In this document: positions 46,575 to 58,161 of the stretch, piece by piece
How the letters are laid out: each line of letters opens with the position of its first letter
Numbering within the stretch: position 1 is the first letter of the stretch
From: Sambucus nigra
Taxonomy: Eukaryota > Streptophyta > Magnoliopsida > Dipsacales > Adoxaceae
Direction: 5' to 3'
Assembly: GCA_949130495.1 (NCBI GenBank)
Contig: OX422210.1
Span: 638,748,585 to 638,812,584, forward strand
DNA: 64,000 nucleotides
Position numbers and translations under genes: made by a program
Notes under the pieces: model-generated
Told to the model about the DNA's origin: nothing
The model's database searches: none
The model's input: only the letters and a program-made list of their open reading frames with translations

Positions 46575-48029
46575 ACTTCCAGAGAGACTCTTCTGTCTCT
46601 GACCCTGGTTCTACTGGCCTCCTCCAATATTTTCTTGGTTTGAACCATCATTCTCGGGGTGGTAACTTTGGGTCTAAATCTCTTAGCTCGATTATTTTGT
46701 CAGAAATCTCGCTCCTCCTGCTGTTATGGACCACTGGCATCATTTTCATCTATTTTGCCCGTTTGACTGGTCTCACTTTCTCAATGTGGACATATTTCCT
46801 ATAGGTGTCCCTACTCTCCCAAAATAGGACAACTTTTTATGCCCTTCCCTTGTCCCTAGCCCCACTGGCCATGTCGGGGTATCCTTCCCTAGGACCGGGT
46901 AGCTTTGGCCTCAATTAATAGGCCCGTTGTTCCTTGGGCTCCACTAACCTTATGTAACTCGTTGTTGGTCTTGGAGTCCCTGTCTGAATCCACCGTCATT
47001 TGGTAGGAGTTCGATTGATCCAAATCATTTAAATGGGTTCCCTACTGAGTACACGCTCCAGTGATTCTTTACTATCACCATCAAATCTAATCTTGCTCTT
47101 CAACTAGATCCTCCAAGCCTCTTAGCTCCATTCTCATGGAAGAGTCGATATAAACTTGTAAATGTACGACATTGAGACATCGGTACTAGTCATCCTAATC
47201 AGATTTCTCATCTACGCTTGTAAAATCTCAGCACGGGTCCATTATTAATATTCTCTGTACCCCATTCGTCGGGTATTAAGTTTATTAAACAGGGTAACTC
47301 CCTCACGATTGGTCTCTATCTTGCCCACTTGTGAATAGTTTCAAAACTCAATTCGCATCTATGTCCGAACAACAGATTGAAGATCTTACGATCAAATCGC
47401 ACCCAAATCTCTTGTTATTAATTTATCTTTCCAAGGTTCTGGTGGCTGACTCTCATCATTTCTACACTGCCCCTTTGAGCACAAATATTTTCACTTAAAA
47501 TTTAATCTTGGTCGTCGCTACACTCCACCCCACACAATTACCTTTGGATTATCCTTCCATTAGCCCATCACACTTCTTATTTTCCCTAAATTCTTCCATA
47601 TAACTCTTCAAAAGAGTCCCTCTCTCTCTCCCACTACCTGCTAAGCGGGGTGAGTCTGAGTTTATACCACCGTTATCTATGACAATGTTTGGGAAAGCTA
47701 TTGACCCCGAATGATTATCCCATTGTCATCTGCCAGAATAAAAAGTATGGTGACTTTCATCGCGATCACCGTTCCCAGAATATCCCATGGCTTCTGCTGA
47801 GCCTGTCCGCCTGCTGTCCTTCTAATAGCTCTTGTTGGTCGTCCTATATTGTTCGGTGTACGAAGCCCTACCAAAATCGCATATGAATCATATATCTAAA
47901 TTTAGTAGCAGAGGAACGTAGGTCGCATACGTAGAGGAATACAACAATCCTATAATAAGACTCCATATCAAAGAACGTTAAGCTAAAGCGTGAAAAGTCG
48001 GACAGATCCCAAGGACTCAATAACTTGAT
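46575..48029 (-). other. A2 gag region, decayed
   Basis: Between the primer site and the zinc-knuckle relic, so gag is expected on the minus strand. Stops are frequent; no intact frame. Confidence 0.5.
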
Positions 48030-48041
48030 GCTCTAATACCA
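48030..48041 (-). other. A2 primer-binding site (tRNA-iMet type)
   Basis: The minus strand reads TGGTATTAGAGC, one mismatch from TGGTATCAGAGC, two bases inside the LTR end at 48044. Confidence 0.92.
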
Positions 48042-48043
48042 CC

Positions 48044-50683
48044 TGTGACACCCCGCACAATTAAATACCGGGTGATCATCCTTTTTTTAAATTAAATCAA
48101 AGTACTCAGTTGGTTTATTCTTAGCATCACTGTCGAAAAATATTTACTTTATTAATCACCTAATAATTAATTAAGCTAGTGTCAAAAACTTTTAATCTTT
48201 TTATATCAACATGCAAAAATTTAAATTAAATAGTAAACCACATTCAATCCAAACAAAGAATAATGAATAATTGAATAATAACCAAAGACTGGATAAAACA
48301 CACCAGCCTAAATCCAATATAATACTATATGAATAGAGACTAAATCCAATAACTATAATAAAATAATACAGTCTCTGAGATATGCAGATTACTAGAAATG
48401 CGCGACATGCCCTGACTGAAAGGTCTACACATCAAATTAAAAATGGATAGATAGTGGAGGCGTCTAATAACGATGACCTACAACTTCCACCATAGCTGTA
48501 ACACGTCGATCTTCAGAGAACTCCAAAGTTGGACGTCCCTGTGGCTGGACACCTATAATAATATACATAGGAAAATATATTTGCAAGAAACGGGCCAGAA
48601 CTTGAGTGTAAAATGGTTTGAAAACATTTAGCAAGTATTTAAAATGCTAAAAATTAAATACTATATACATGTTAGCTTTTCGACTCTCACTTGAGATTCT
48701 CACCTCTCAACTATTGTGCATGCCTAACGTATCTCTAACTCATTCTAGTTAATGTTGACACACCTAACTAGTTTGTAAACATAAGCCTTATAAGTTATCC
48801 CTCAATGTATTCACCCGTATAACCCATATAATACATTATTATGTATTTCTATAACTTTCCAACTCAAGTGATAATTTCTCATTGGTTAGTTAAGAGTTCA
48901 CAACTTAAATTAATTCAGGTTCCTTTATCTTTATCATCTACTAAGTTTGCACAGTGATATATAGCACAAGGGTATTATTTATATTAAGCACACTATCATA
49001 TATATACTGATACTACACCCCTAGACTCAACTCCTGGTGCATGCATACTCTGTTATCAAGTCCCAGTACATCTCTTACTAAAGAAGGGCAATTGGTTCAG
49101 TATCTCTCTCGAACCTTAAATACAAATCACATAAACTTTTTAGGCGAACATAATCACCCCCCCAATGGGTCACGCACATACATATGTTTCCATTCAACCG
49201 TAGAACTATTATACACTCGGATAGTACGTTTCCAAGGTCCCATGTTCTGGGTACAAGTCTAAAATCTCTCCAATGGGCTTATCAGGATAAGACCATCAAT
49301 GACGCGAAAATCTCTCCCGATAGCAAAAAGTGTAGGTATGTCATATAAATAATAAATCATGCAATGGATAATCACACCACCTACATATTCATATCATAGA
49401 TATAAGTATACTCCCGTCCCATATCATAAGTCCTATACATAGTATATTATTATCCCGAACATCTCACGTATTAATAAATTATAACTTTACTTTTCAACAT
49501 ATGCTCTCGAGTATTTCTCACCACTCAAAAGGGTATCATTTATTCTACCCATAATATCAGTAGGTATCTCACTCTAACCTACTAGTCTAAGTCATCATTT
49601 CCCTCGCATCCCCATGACCCGAATTATTCTCCAAATTAGGTAATTCTCTACATTTAGCCTAATTACATTTATCCCTAAATTTTTCGCTATAATACTAAGC
49701 CCAAAACCTTACCTAGGTCTACTGGTATCTCAATATAATCCCCAATATATTAAAATAATTCCCACAATTTAATCCCGACCATTTTCCCAAAGGATTCTAA
49801 ACAAAAGGAGAAAATTGGCCAAAACTAGGCAACCACCTCTACAGATCTCGAATTGTTGTATTAAGATAGCTATGGGTTACCTCAATTTTCAACATCAAAA
49901 CTTCCATTAGATCATCCCAAACTTCCAAACAATTGTACTAGATGTTATAGCAACCTAAATACATGAGTTATAACGTACTAAAATCAATAATTCATCATGG
50001 GGCATCAAATATTTGCATTAATTCAAGATAATTTATCAAAAACCCTAGTTTCTAAATTTTTCTACAAGAACATAGAATAACTTAGACTTCTTATCGTTTT
50101 AAATCTCATCAAGACCTGAATTTCATTTTACATGCTATATATAATCAAACCTAACATGTTTTTTTTATTCAAGATTAATTTCACTTTTTAATTTAACCCA
50201 AAATCATCACAATCTTATGAACAGTGCTCTTATACTAACATGATACATCATGTGCTATAGATAGTAGGTCTGATCCGTTGAAGAAGATGGTTATGGTTGT
50301 GTTCCTCCCTTTCCGATCTATAATCCGGTGGTGGTGATGGTAGTACAAGATGATGGTTCTAGACTTGGTGGTCCTCTCCTCTTCCTCCTAGGCCTCCCTG
50401 GGGCTTCTCTTAATTTCTCACCTTTATAACCCCAGTTCCCTTCTCTTATCAAACATTTCATCCTTAGAAATTTCTTGGGTTTATTTCTCCCAAAAAATCT
50501 ATATAACCAAAATACCCCTCTAGGATGCCGGTATAGCCTAAAAGTGTCCCAGGACCCAAACTAAACCCCTGAGTAGACTTTTTTTACTATCTTAAACCTT
50601 CTAGACTCAATGGCGCACTCAAAATGACCATATGGATGACTTAAAAATTAATTAATTTTTATCTCATTAAATATAGTCCCGAT
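48044..50683 (-). repeat. A2 5' LTR, truncated by element D
   Basis: Aligns with the solo LTR at 27479-30250 (ACACCCCGC..., CCGGGTGATCA, GGGCCAGA.CTTGAGTGTAAA, GGATGCCGGTATAGCC near 50522). It lacks the palindrome cluster seen in A1. At 50683 (AGTCCCGAT) the alignment stops and D starts; A1 continues there as GTCCCGACTTAATTTCC. Confidence 0.88.
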
Positions 50684-52255
50684 TGACGCAACCACAAATG
50701 TGTTCTAGTGTGCGTGCTATCTAGGCTCAAGTGCAAGTCTGTCGCTCAAGTAATAATTCCAATAAAACGGGGTAGCGATCGTCAGGGAATTAGGATGTAA
50801 AGACATAATGTCGTTGGAAAGATGGAGAATCCTAACTTGACTCTAAAATGGGACAAAAAGGTGCTTTGAAAAGGGAGAATAACTACGAATTAAAAGTAAA
50901 GTGAAATTTAACTATTAATTATACCAAGAACAAATCAAGTGTACTTAAACTAACTATGAAGTTGTACTCTTAAATGAGAAGAATAGGTTAGGATACAATC
51001 CTCCCACCCTAGTGCATTTACTAATGTTTAAACCAATTTTTGAATTGAAATAAAGGATAAATCCATTCTTTATAAATCTCAAGCATTATATATATGAGGT
51101 TCAAACCTGCATCATATATAATCAAAAGCATGGATAAAGCGGTGTCGAGATAGCTACACGTGCGTTGCATTCTTAAGCATCCCGATTATCTAGGGCAAAC
51201 GAGATCAAAAGTCCTACAACGGTTGTGATCACCACACAATACATTTTGACCAATTATTTAATTTGAAACTTAATTTTATACATATGTAAATGACATCGGG
51301 TTGGATTCATGCATCCCAACCCTTATAAACTTAGTCGGACATCATTAAATTAAAGCAAAACATAATTTTTGAGAAATAAAACATCGTAACATGTAGAAAA
51401 TGAGAAAGGGAAGTGTGCAGAATTAAACAACTAACAAATCTAAATAACTAATGAAGAATAAAAGAATAAATGTTACTTGTATTGAAGAAATCCCATAAAC
51501 AAAACTAAATCTTGACTGCAAATTCACTTTCTCTCCAAACTAGGGTTTTTTTGCTACAAAAACCTTCTACTCCTAATTAGAAACCTAAATTTTTGAACCC
51601 CTAATATTGTGTAACACCCTTCAATAAATAGCTCTCAATTTTACAAGAGATTTAGCCACGTAAAACTCAAAGAAAAGAAAAGAAAATCTGAGAAAATCCA
51701 ATCCCATCCAGATCGTCGGGCTGGGCAGTCCGGATCTCCCCCTTATTTCCAACAGAGATCTTGTACAATACCAGTCCGAATCCTTTTAAAATAAAAGGTC
51801 CAGATCGCCCACATTTTCATTCAGAGAATTTTTTTGTCAACCCGATCCGGATCCTTTTAAAATAAAAGGTCTGGATCTCCCTTAAAATTTATGCAGAGAT
51901 TTTCTTCATGATTTTTCTCACCTTCGGACGATCATAAATTCTTCACAATAGCTCGGATTGAGATGTCGTTTGTTCCCATGTTCTCGTAATTGCTCCAACT
52001 CCGAACTAAGGCTGCAAAATTACAAAAATGCCCTTTCGACTTTCCTTCTTTGATTTCTTTCGAGGCTTTTCCAATTTCTTTCTTTCTCGATACTTTAAAT
52101 GCCTGCAAAATTCATGAGAAATACACAAAAATAGATGTACTTGTAATAAGGAGTAATTATCAAGGAAATGCAATAAATTAACACATTTTACATTACTCAA
52201 GGTAATAAAATTCCAAAATTAAGGGGATAAATTCGAAAGAATTTATGCCTAATCA
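50684..52255 (-). repeat. Athila-like element D, 3' LTR
   Basis: The minus strand starts TGATTAGGCATAAATTC next to a polypurine tract and ends at GCGTCA next to the A2 LTR. 1,572 bp, close in length and start to the LTR of element C (TGATTCG, 1.5 kb). A TATTTAT box on the minus strand near 51624-51631 lies about 80 bases downstream of the palindrome cluster. Confidence 0.85.
51711..51880. repeat. Palindrome cluster (GATCCGGATC type), element D LTR
   Basis: Three pairs: GATCGTCGGGCTGGGCAG with TCCGGATC; GTCCGAATCC and GGTCCAGATC around TTTTAAAATAAAA; GATCCGGATCC and GGTCTGGATC around TTTTAAAATAAAA. The last two are imperfect hairpins of about 34 bases with the stem core CCTTTTA/TAAAAGG. It lies 375-545 bases from the LTR start, as in element C. 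Confidence 0.9.
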
Positions 52256-52270
52256 AACCCCCTAACTTAG
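52256..52270 (-). other. Element D polypurine tract
   Basis: The minus strand reads CTAAGTTAGGGGGTT, directly followed by the LTR start TGATTAGG. A second near copy lies at 53772-53786. Confidence 0.88.
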
Positions 52271-53991
52271 AACTTTACGCGTCCCAAGCAATGTAAAAGA
52301 AATTCATTTTATTAGGATAGAGTACTAATTTCGCAGGCAAGCGATTGCATTTAGCGTATGCAACAAGCCTTTAAACCCCTAGGTTGCCCTAGTAAGACGA
52401 GTTGTGTCTCACGAGGGTTTGCAGTGAATATACCCACAAAATTCGACTCAAAGTAAAGTCAAAATATTTAAAAATTGTACAATTTAAAGTTTCTAGAAAA
52501 TAGTCACCACCAATTCATATTCAAGAGTCTCAAATCATAGTGTGTGTGTTTGTGTGTGTGTGAAGCCAAAAATTGAACCGCTAATTTCCACCGATTGATC
52601 ATTACGTTACTTTTTAAAAATTCATTTTGATTCAAAATCTCACGGGATGCTCTCACAAACGAATCGCTCGGATTGTGGCTTATTCTCTCGATATGCGTAA
52701 TTTATAAGAGTAACTGTAATGGAACACATGTCCACGCACACCATTATGAAAGACAGACTATTTATGGTGAAAAGATCCAATCATCGGAATACGATTTTAG
52801 GGAAACTGGAACCATTATCTCTAATTCACACACTTAATATCTTTTATTATCTTTTGTTTTGTAACTCTCCACGCGGTAATCAATTTGGCAATCCGGACTC
52901 GGTTAGGTCTTTTTCGGGTTTTTAAGGTGTATTGGGTAACATTGGGAATAGTTAGGAAATTCGAAATTGGAAACTATTCTTAAGATGTCCTTTAGTGCTT
53001 TTCTAGGCTTTTGCTCATTTTTCGGCTCTTTTTCTTTTTTCTTTTTTTTCACACTTTTCTTTTCCTGCTATTTTTATTGAAATTTTTTCTTTTCTTTTGC
53101 TCCTTTTTGTTGCACTTTTAGGACTTAAATTCTGACTTTTTCCATTTTTCACAATTTCGAGCTATTTGGGTTTTTCGGGTTATGAACAAACTTGGAAAAA
53201 ATTTATTTGGCTCAAAATGGGTAGCAAATGGATGAATTTCTCATGACTTTTTATGGCCAATCTTTTTGGGTAACAAACGATGGCCGACTTCATTTTCCAA
53301 ATTACTAATTACTTTACCATACGCGTCTCGAGATGAACTTAGTTTAGAGATATTTTCGGTGCTTTTCAAGACAACATCTCACACGTTTTCCATAATCGAT
53401 CAAAATAAAGGAGTTGAGATCATCAACGACTTATTTAATGCTAAAATGAACTTTGAGTTAACTATTAACTCGGATTTATTTTAGAAACTCGCAACGTGTG
53501 ATAAGCTCAAAATCTCATCGGGTTAATAATCTCCACACTATTTCGTTAAGTCGTCAATTTTCTTTCAATTTCCATCTTTGGTCCCGTTTGGCTTTGTGCA
53601 TTTGAATTTTTACAATTTGAGACTTTAAACAAAATTTTGGTGATATTTTTGAAAAAAATTAAATTCCAATTTTTATTTATTTTGAATACAAATATTTTTG
53701 GCTTTTTCCAATTTTTTCATTTTTTGGGGGGCATTTTGGAAATTTGTGATGTTTTAGAAATACGCACTCGTCACCCCCTAACTTAGACTTTTGCATTGTC
53801 CCCAATCAAAAGGATTAAAAGCTAAATAAGTCAAAATAAGAAGTGTGATAAATAAAACAAACAAATGGAGAAAATGCTGAATTTTTTTTATACATATCCT
53901 AAACTATAGTGCACAAACAGCAAGGAAACACAAACATTACTAACAACCAAGCCAAGACAAATACAACCAACAAATTCACCATAAAAACGTG
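52271..53991 (-). other. Element D 3' untranslated region
   Basis: Non-coding. It holds a block near 52340-52440 that matches element C near 60230-60340 in reverse complement (GAGGGTTT.., ACTAGGG..ACCTAGG, TTGCATAT.CTAAATGCAAT), a pyrimidine-rich tract (plus strand) at about 53015-53110, which is purine-rich in the element sense, and a second polypurine motif at 53772-53786 (minus strand TCTAAGTTAGGGGGTGA) preceded by GACAATGCAAAAG. All three recur in C in the same order. Confidence 0.75.
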
Positions 53992-55179
53992 TTAGTGGGG
54001 TGGTGGGTGGGATCTACCGGGCGCACTCGGGTCATAAGGTTCATAGAAAAAGCTCGGAGGGGGGCCACCAAATGACAATTGATAAATATGAGTTTGAAGG
54101 TGATTCATCATGCTCGTATCACGTTGATAATCTTGTTGGGTGGCCTCTTTGTCCCTTGTGTATTGAGTGATGAACCCGTAAACTTTGGTTTCAAGTGCTA
54201 TGAGGCGCGCATCAAAATCATTCTCGGGAAGCTCAAAATCATAATCGTCCCCATCATCGTCGGAACCCCCCTCTTGCTCTCCCATATCAACATCAGCCTC
54301 CTCCTCTTCGCTGCTTTCTTCATCATCGGACTCCTCATCTGGCCGGGTACGTAAAACAGGTCATTGCTTCTCGCTCTTATTGCGGGTGGCCTGCCCAAAA
54401 GGGCCTGGGTGGTGAATGGAACTTGCAGGTGGAACAATGAGGTATTCGGCGAGAATAGAGGTAATGAGCCTCGCATACGGGAGAGGACTATTGCCCTTTT
54501 CATCCAGTACAGCAAAGAAAACATCTCGATAAATTGTGTGCCAAATTTATGGAGGATGAGCGGTCAAAGAGGTGATAATCAAAAGTGGCTAGTCGAGGTC
54601 TAATGCCAGAATCATTGGAGTTTTGCAATATGTTGGCGCTCATGATTTAAAATGTGAAACGCGCCTTTTCTGACATCTGATCGACCTTACAAACTCCTTT
54701 ACCCCAAATTTCACCGAGTGTTAGACGTTGGATACAAACAACTTTGTCGATGGGTGGAAGAGCGTTGGGGTGTGTGTAGTCGGTGGGATTTGGGACATCT
54801 TTTTCGGCTACCTTTTCGGTGAGGGTTACAATGGAAAAAGGAATGCACTGGCCGTGAACATGTGCCTCTGCGATAAAATCACTGGTGCGGACAAGGGAGC
54901 TATAAAACTCAGGAATCTCGGTTGCCCAAATGGCATTGTGAGGCTCGATTAAATAGTGGCACCAACCCTTTAGGGCAAAAAGGTTGGTGACAGAATTTGG
55001 TAGCTCTTACCAATGCACCACTCGTTTAATTTAAAGTTTACGAGATGGCCTAAAAAATGCCTCGCACCACCTTTACTCTTGATCGGAATGGTATTCAGGA
55101 TTGTTATTGATGAACTCGATGGAGTTGTACTTTTGGGGTCAGTCTTGGTCTTCCATGGGATGAAGTGGTGTGTGGGCAA
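53992..55179 (-). pseudogene. Element D post-pol ORF (putative plant transposon protein, PF20167-like), frameshifted
   Basis: On the minus strand, after a Ser/Pro-rich start (55179-54970) and a frameshift near 54985, the frame reads KGWCHYLIEPHNAIWATEIP, EFYSSL, FIAEAHVHGQCIPFS, EIWGKGVCKV. This matches the pattern GW..l...p..ai..lv.EFYanl...v.VrG..v.fs of the putative plant transposon protein domain found in Athila/Tat-related elements. Further frames lead to the C-terminal part at 54285-53992 with an acidic stretch, LIALETKVYGFITQYTRDKE and a Pro-rich end. It lies between pol and the 3' LTR, the position of the extra ORF in Athila-like elements. The function of this protein is not established. 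Confidence 0.65.
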
Positions 55180-55424
55180 GAGTAATTTAGAGTATAAGTA
55201 GGATGAGGACTTTGAAGAGATGGTGGGTAAGAGATGATAGGGGGAGAGTGATATTTATAGGTGGGTATTGGGTGGGAAAGGTTGGAATTGGAGGGAAAAG
55301 GAATGGAGGGAAAAAGGAATGAATTTTGGGAGTTAATTGATAGGGAAGGACGAAATGGAGGGAAGGGAGAGGGTTGGGTGAAATAGGGATGCACCTAAGG
55401 AATGTCGAAGAAAACCAAAAGACG
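55180..55424 (-). other. Element D leader of the post-pol ORF
   Basis: G-rich on the plus strand (GGAGGGAA and GGGTGGG strings), that is C-rich in the element sense. Open frames here look compositional. No motif recognised. Confidence 0.4.
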
Positions 55425-55507
55425 ATCCGGACCGGTTGCCCTGTGGCGGTCCGAACCGTCGAATTTTTTATTTTATTATTCCTTCGCAAGCGATCCGGAC
55501 CAGTTGC
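55425..55507. repeat. Palindrome cluster (GATCCGGACC type), element D internal, left half
   Basis: GATCCGGACCGG and GCGGTCCGAACCG as an inverted pair around TTGCCCTGTG, then GCGATCCGGACCAGTTGC at the right edge. The cluster resumes at 61942 (GTTGCCCAGGGGAGATCCGG, then ACCGC), because element C inserted between the two halves of the second pair. Confidence 0.88.
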
Positions 55508-55914
55508 TGATTCGTATCAGATATTGCATATTTCCACCCTATACCTTTATGCATTCTAGCTCTTTTATGGTCCTTAATGCCTATATTTATGCTCATTAAC
55601 CAGATAACCTTGGATTTGGATATATACATGTTTTACAGGGGTTAATTGTGCTTTTATAGGTATTGGAACGCTAAAAGTGAGGATCCGTTGCATTTCGGAG
55701 AAGTTCCATCGTCGGACGCTACTTCAAGGGCATTTTAGTCAATTCACATTTCTTTTCCAACTCTTGTAAATTCCACCAATGTGTAGTTCGTTGAGTTAGC
55801 ATCGCGTGGTCACAAACGGTGCGTCGTTTGGAGTTCGAACGAAGAAGATATGTTCGTTTTCGCTATTGAACTTTTCTTCCATGTGATGACCAAAGAGTTC
55901 CAGAAAATAGAGTA

Positions 55915-56032
55915 TCGGTCGACCGCGCCCAGAGGGACGATCGACCATGGTTTGGTGTTTTGCCATGGGAAGGAGACAGTAGGCTTTTGCCTGAAGGACC
56001 GATCGACCGCGCCCCTGCGATCGGTCGACTGG
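55915..56032. repeat. Palindrome cluster (CGGTCGACCG type), element C 5' LTR
   Basis: Two pairs: TCGGTCGACCG and CGATCGACC around CGCCCAGAGGGA, then after about 50 bases CCGATCGACCG and CGATCGGTCGAC around CGCCCCTG. Compared with the 3' LTR, most differences are C-to-T or G-to-A changes at CG or CCG sites, as expected from decay of methylated cytosine. Confidence 0.92.
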
Positions 56033-56098
56033 TTATGCCAGATATTTTGTGATCTTTCCTTTTTCTTTTCTTTTTCCTTTATTTCTTTTGTAACTTAA

Positions 56099-56106
56099 TA
56101 TATAAA
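56099..56106 (+). promoter_or_regulatory. Element C 5' LTR TATA box
   Basis: TATATAAAC context after a long pyrimidine tract, about 65 bases downstream of the palindrome cluster. The same arrangement occurs in the 3' LTR at 61029-61036. Confidence 0.6.
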
Positions 56107-57047
56107 CCAATTTTGGTTTCTATTTCATATATACATTCATATATTAGGTTGTAGAAGTTAGTTTAGGTTAGGGTTTGGAGGGTGAGAGCTCATTCTTCTT
56201 CCTCTCTTAGTTTGACACCTATTTGGGTTGTAGGTGTGCACTATTCATCTTCCCTACCATTTAATATGAGTTGTATTTCCATTATTCTTGCTTTTTAATT
56301 ATATTTACATGCTTTGATAATTAGTTTACATGCTTTGATTTACTTGCTTTCTAGTATAGTTTTATCGCGTTTATTTACCGCTTTTATTTATCGCGTTTTT
56401 AACATGCTTTCTAGGTAATTTAAATTAGGTTGTGTTTGAATTGAACTCACTCGAGTCGACGCGTTTCTTTGCTTTGGTGATGGTGTTTATGGGACTATTT
56501 CGGGTGCGTTGTCCTAGTTATTGCTCCTAGGAGATTTGACGGGGCATATCATGTATGTCCCGTGCTTACGACCTTGCGTGCGCAATTTTCGGGATATTTA
56601 TTGATGCCAAAATCTTATTAGGCTTTTATGCAGATTTAGGGGCGTGACAACCCTTGGTTCCATTAATTGTCGAAACGAGAGGCATCCTAAATGACTCGTC
56701 GACCCATGTATCCATTTTATACAAATTAACTCGAGTGAGGGATATTTGATGAAACCTATAGTTTTACTCGCTTTGTTAGTCTAGTTTCATTTCCCTCGCC
56801 TATAATAATCATTTCCCTTTTATGCATCTTTTCCTTTTTAGTTTGTAATCACCTTTTGAGCTTTTATTTCAGAGCACTAAATCATATAAATTCTAGCATC
56901 TGGTCCCTGTGGATTTTTGATACCCGACTTACTGCTGTGCTTGCCTCGTAAGTGTAGTCGTAATTTAGGTTTGTTTGTATTGAGTAGGCGAAACAAAAAC
57001 AACGACCGCGCACCTTACACGAGCGCGCATTTCGTACTCGATCAAAA

Positions 57048-57065
57048 TGGCGCCATTGTCGGGGA
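57048..57065 (+). other. Element C primer-binding site (tRNA-Asp type)
   Basis: TGGCGCCATTGTCGGGGA starts three bases after the LTR. It matches the complement of plant tRNA-Asp 3' ends (TGGCGCCGTTGCCGGGG), the primer used by Athila/Tat elements, with two mismatches. Confidence 0.92.
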
Positions 57066-57240
57066 CTAGTTTATTTTAGACTTTATTTGATTTAGTATTT
57101 CATAGATTTTTCTTTCTATTTGTATTATTTGCTAATCTTGTTGCAGGACTTCCACATTTGAGCACTTAGAAACGCTCGAATTTTTTCCGCGCGCACCTAC
57201 TTTGTGGAATTCGCCACTTCGAGCAATCTTAGGGGTAAGT

Positions 57241-58161
57241 ATGTCTTATTCCAATTCTTTCGGTAATCATTGTTATAATTCTCAAAATTCTTGCAAACCT
57301 ATGACTTTAGGTGAATACTTAGAATCCCAAAGTATAACGTATTTAAATATGACTTTATGCGGGTATAACGAAAGTCAAAAATTAGGTTATTGGAATTTTG
57401 ATGACGATGATGATAATGATTTTGGGCCTTTACCTCCTTATAATAGGAATTTTGAAACGAATTGCAATAGTTTTCAAAATTCCTATAATAATGAGTTTTC
57501 GTTTAAGTCTGATAGTAACTTTCAAAGTTCCCATTTTCATGGATCCGCACCTTGACCTATGACATTCGGTGAGGGTTTGCGTATGTATGAGAATGAGAAA
57601 ATTGAAAATCGTTATCGGGAAGAAAATTGTTTGTGGGAACATGAGTTGGATTTATTATTTGTATCCGACGACGATTTTGCTTCCGAGACTTTCGAAGTCC
57701 AGGAATGTTTTGAACCAAATGAGGTGTTTTTGCCTACTTTGGAACAAACCATTCTAGACTTTTCCCATTGCATAATAGATATTGAAAGCGACGATGAAAA
57801 TGACGTGATATCTATTTGCAATGAAATGATTTCTTCTTTGGCCCCCAAAGAAGAACATTTCATTAAAAATGATATTATTTCCTTCGAAACTCAATCTTCA
57901 TGTGATGATGATTCATCTCATGAGTTTGAATTTCTTTAGTTCCCATTTTTATTCTCTATTATCACACCGTCACAAGTACCCGATGATTTGGTTTCAAACT
58001 TTAATATTTTAAACCTTTTAACCGATGAGGAGTACTTGCGCGAGTTGCCTTCCACAATTGCATTCGTGCCTTCATGTGCTCTGCCTCCCATTCCAATTTC
58101 AAAATCATTGGGAGGATATTCAGCTTTTCTCAATCCCCACATGTTTTTGTCACTCGTTTAA
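57241..58161 (+). pseudogene. Element C internal ORF (acidic, Asn/Ser/Asp-rich), two in-frame stops
   Basis: One continuous frame of about 306 codons starts at ATG 57241 (MSYSNSFGNHCYN) and is broken by TGA at 57553 and TAG at 57937. It contains MTLGEYLESQ near residue 20, runs of Asp (FDDDDDNDFGPLPP), a second charged part with EHELDLLF and DIESDDENDV, and a hydrophobic end (FVPSCALPPIPISKSLGGYS). No zinc knuckle, protease or polymerase motif. It may be a remnant of the Gag N-terminal or linker region, or an element-specific protein; I cannot tell. The single-frame layout with only two stops suggests it was coding until recently. Confidence 0.6.

Larger units (their letters stand above)
44210..50683 (-). 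mobile_element. Gypsy family A element A2, 5' LTR and internal part, split by CACTA and by element D
   Basis: On the minus strand: 5' LTR (50683 down to 48044), tRNA-iMet-type primer site (48041-48030), decayed gag and pol, and an integrase that stops abruptly at 44210 where the CACTA right end begins. The LTR is cut at 50683 by element D at the place corresponding to about 30250 in LTR A1, so about 215 bp of LTR should lie beyond the right edge. The 3' part of the element was not found. Confidence 0.85.
55508..57044 (+). repeat. Element C 5' LTR
   Basis: 1,537 bp, direct repeat of 60445-61941. Contains the palindrome cluster (55915-56032) and a TATATAAA box at about 56099-56106. Near 57000 the LTR ends with CGACCGCGCACCTTACACG, then ACTCGATCA. 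Confidence 0.95.

Noticed and set aside
27479..50683. LTR A1 as the 3' LTR of element A2
   Set aside because: No polypurine tract next to 30465, strong divergence including a different palindrome region, no A2 3' pol sequence between them, and A1 has its own near-match flanks AATTA/AATTG.
55187..55489. Pro/Ser/Phe-rich minus-strand frames
   Set aside because: Their composition follows from the GGAGGG-rich DNA of the other strand; no homology-like motif. Treated as leader sequence of element D.
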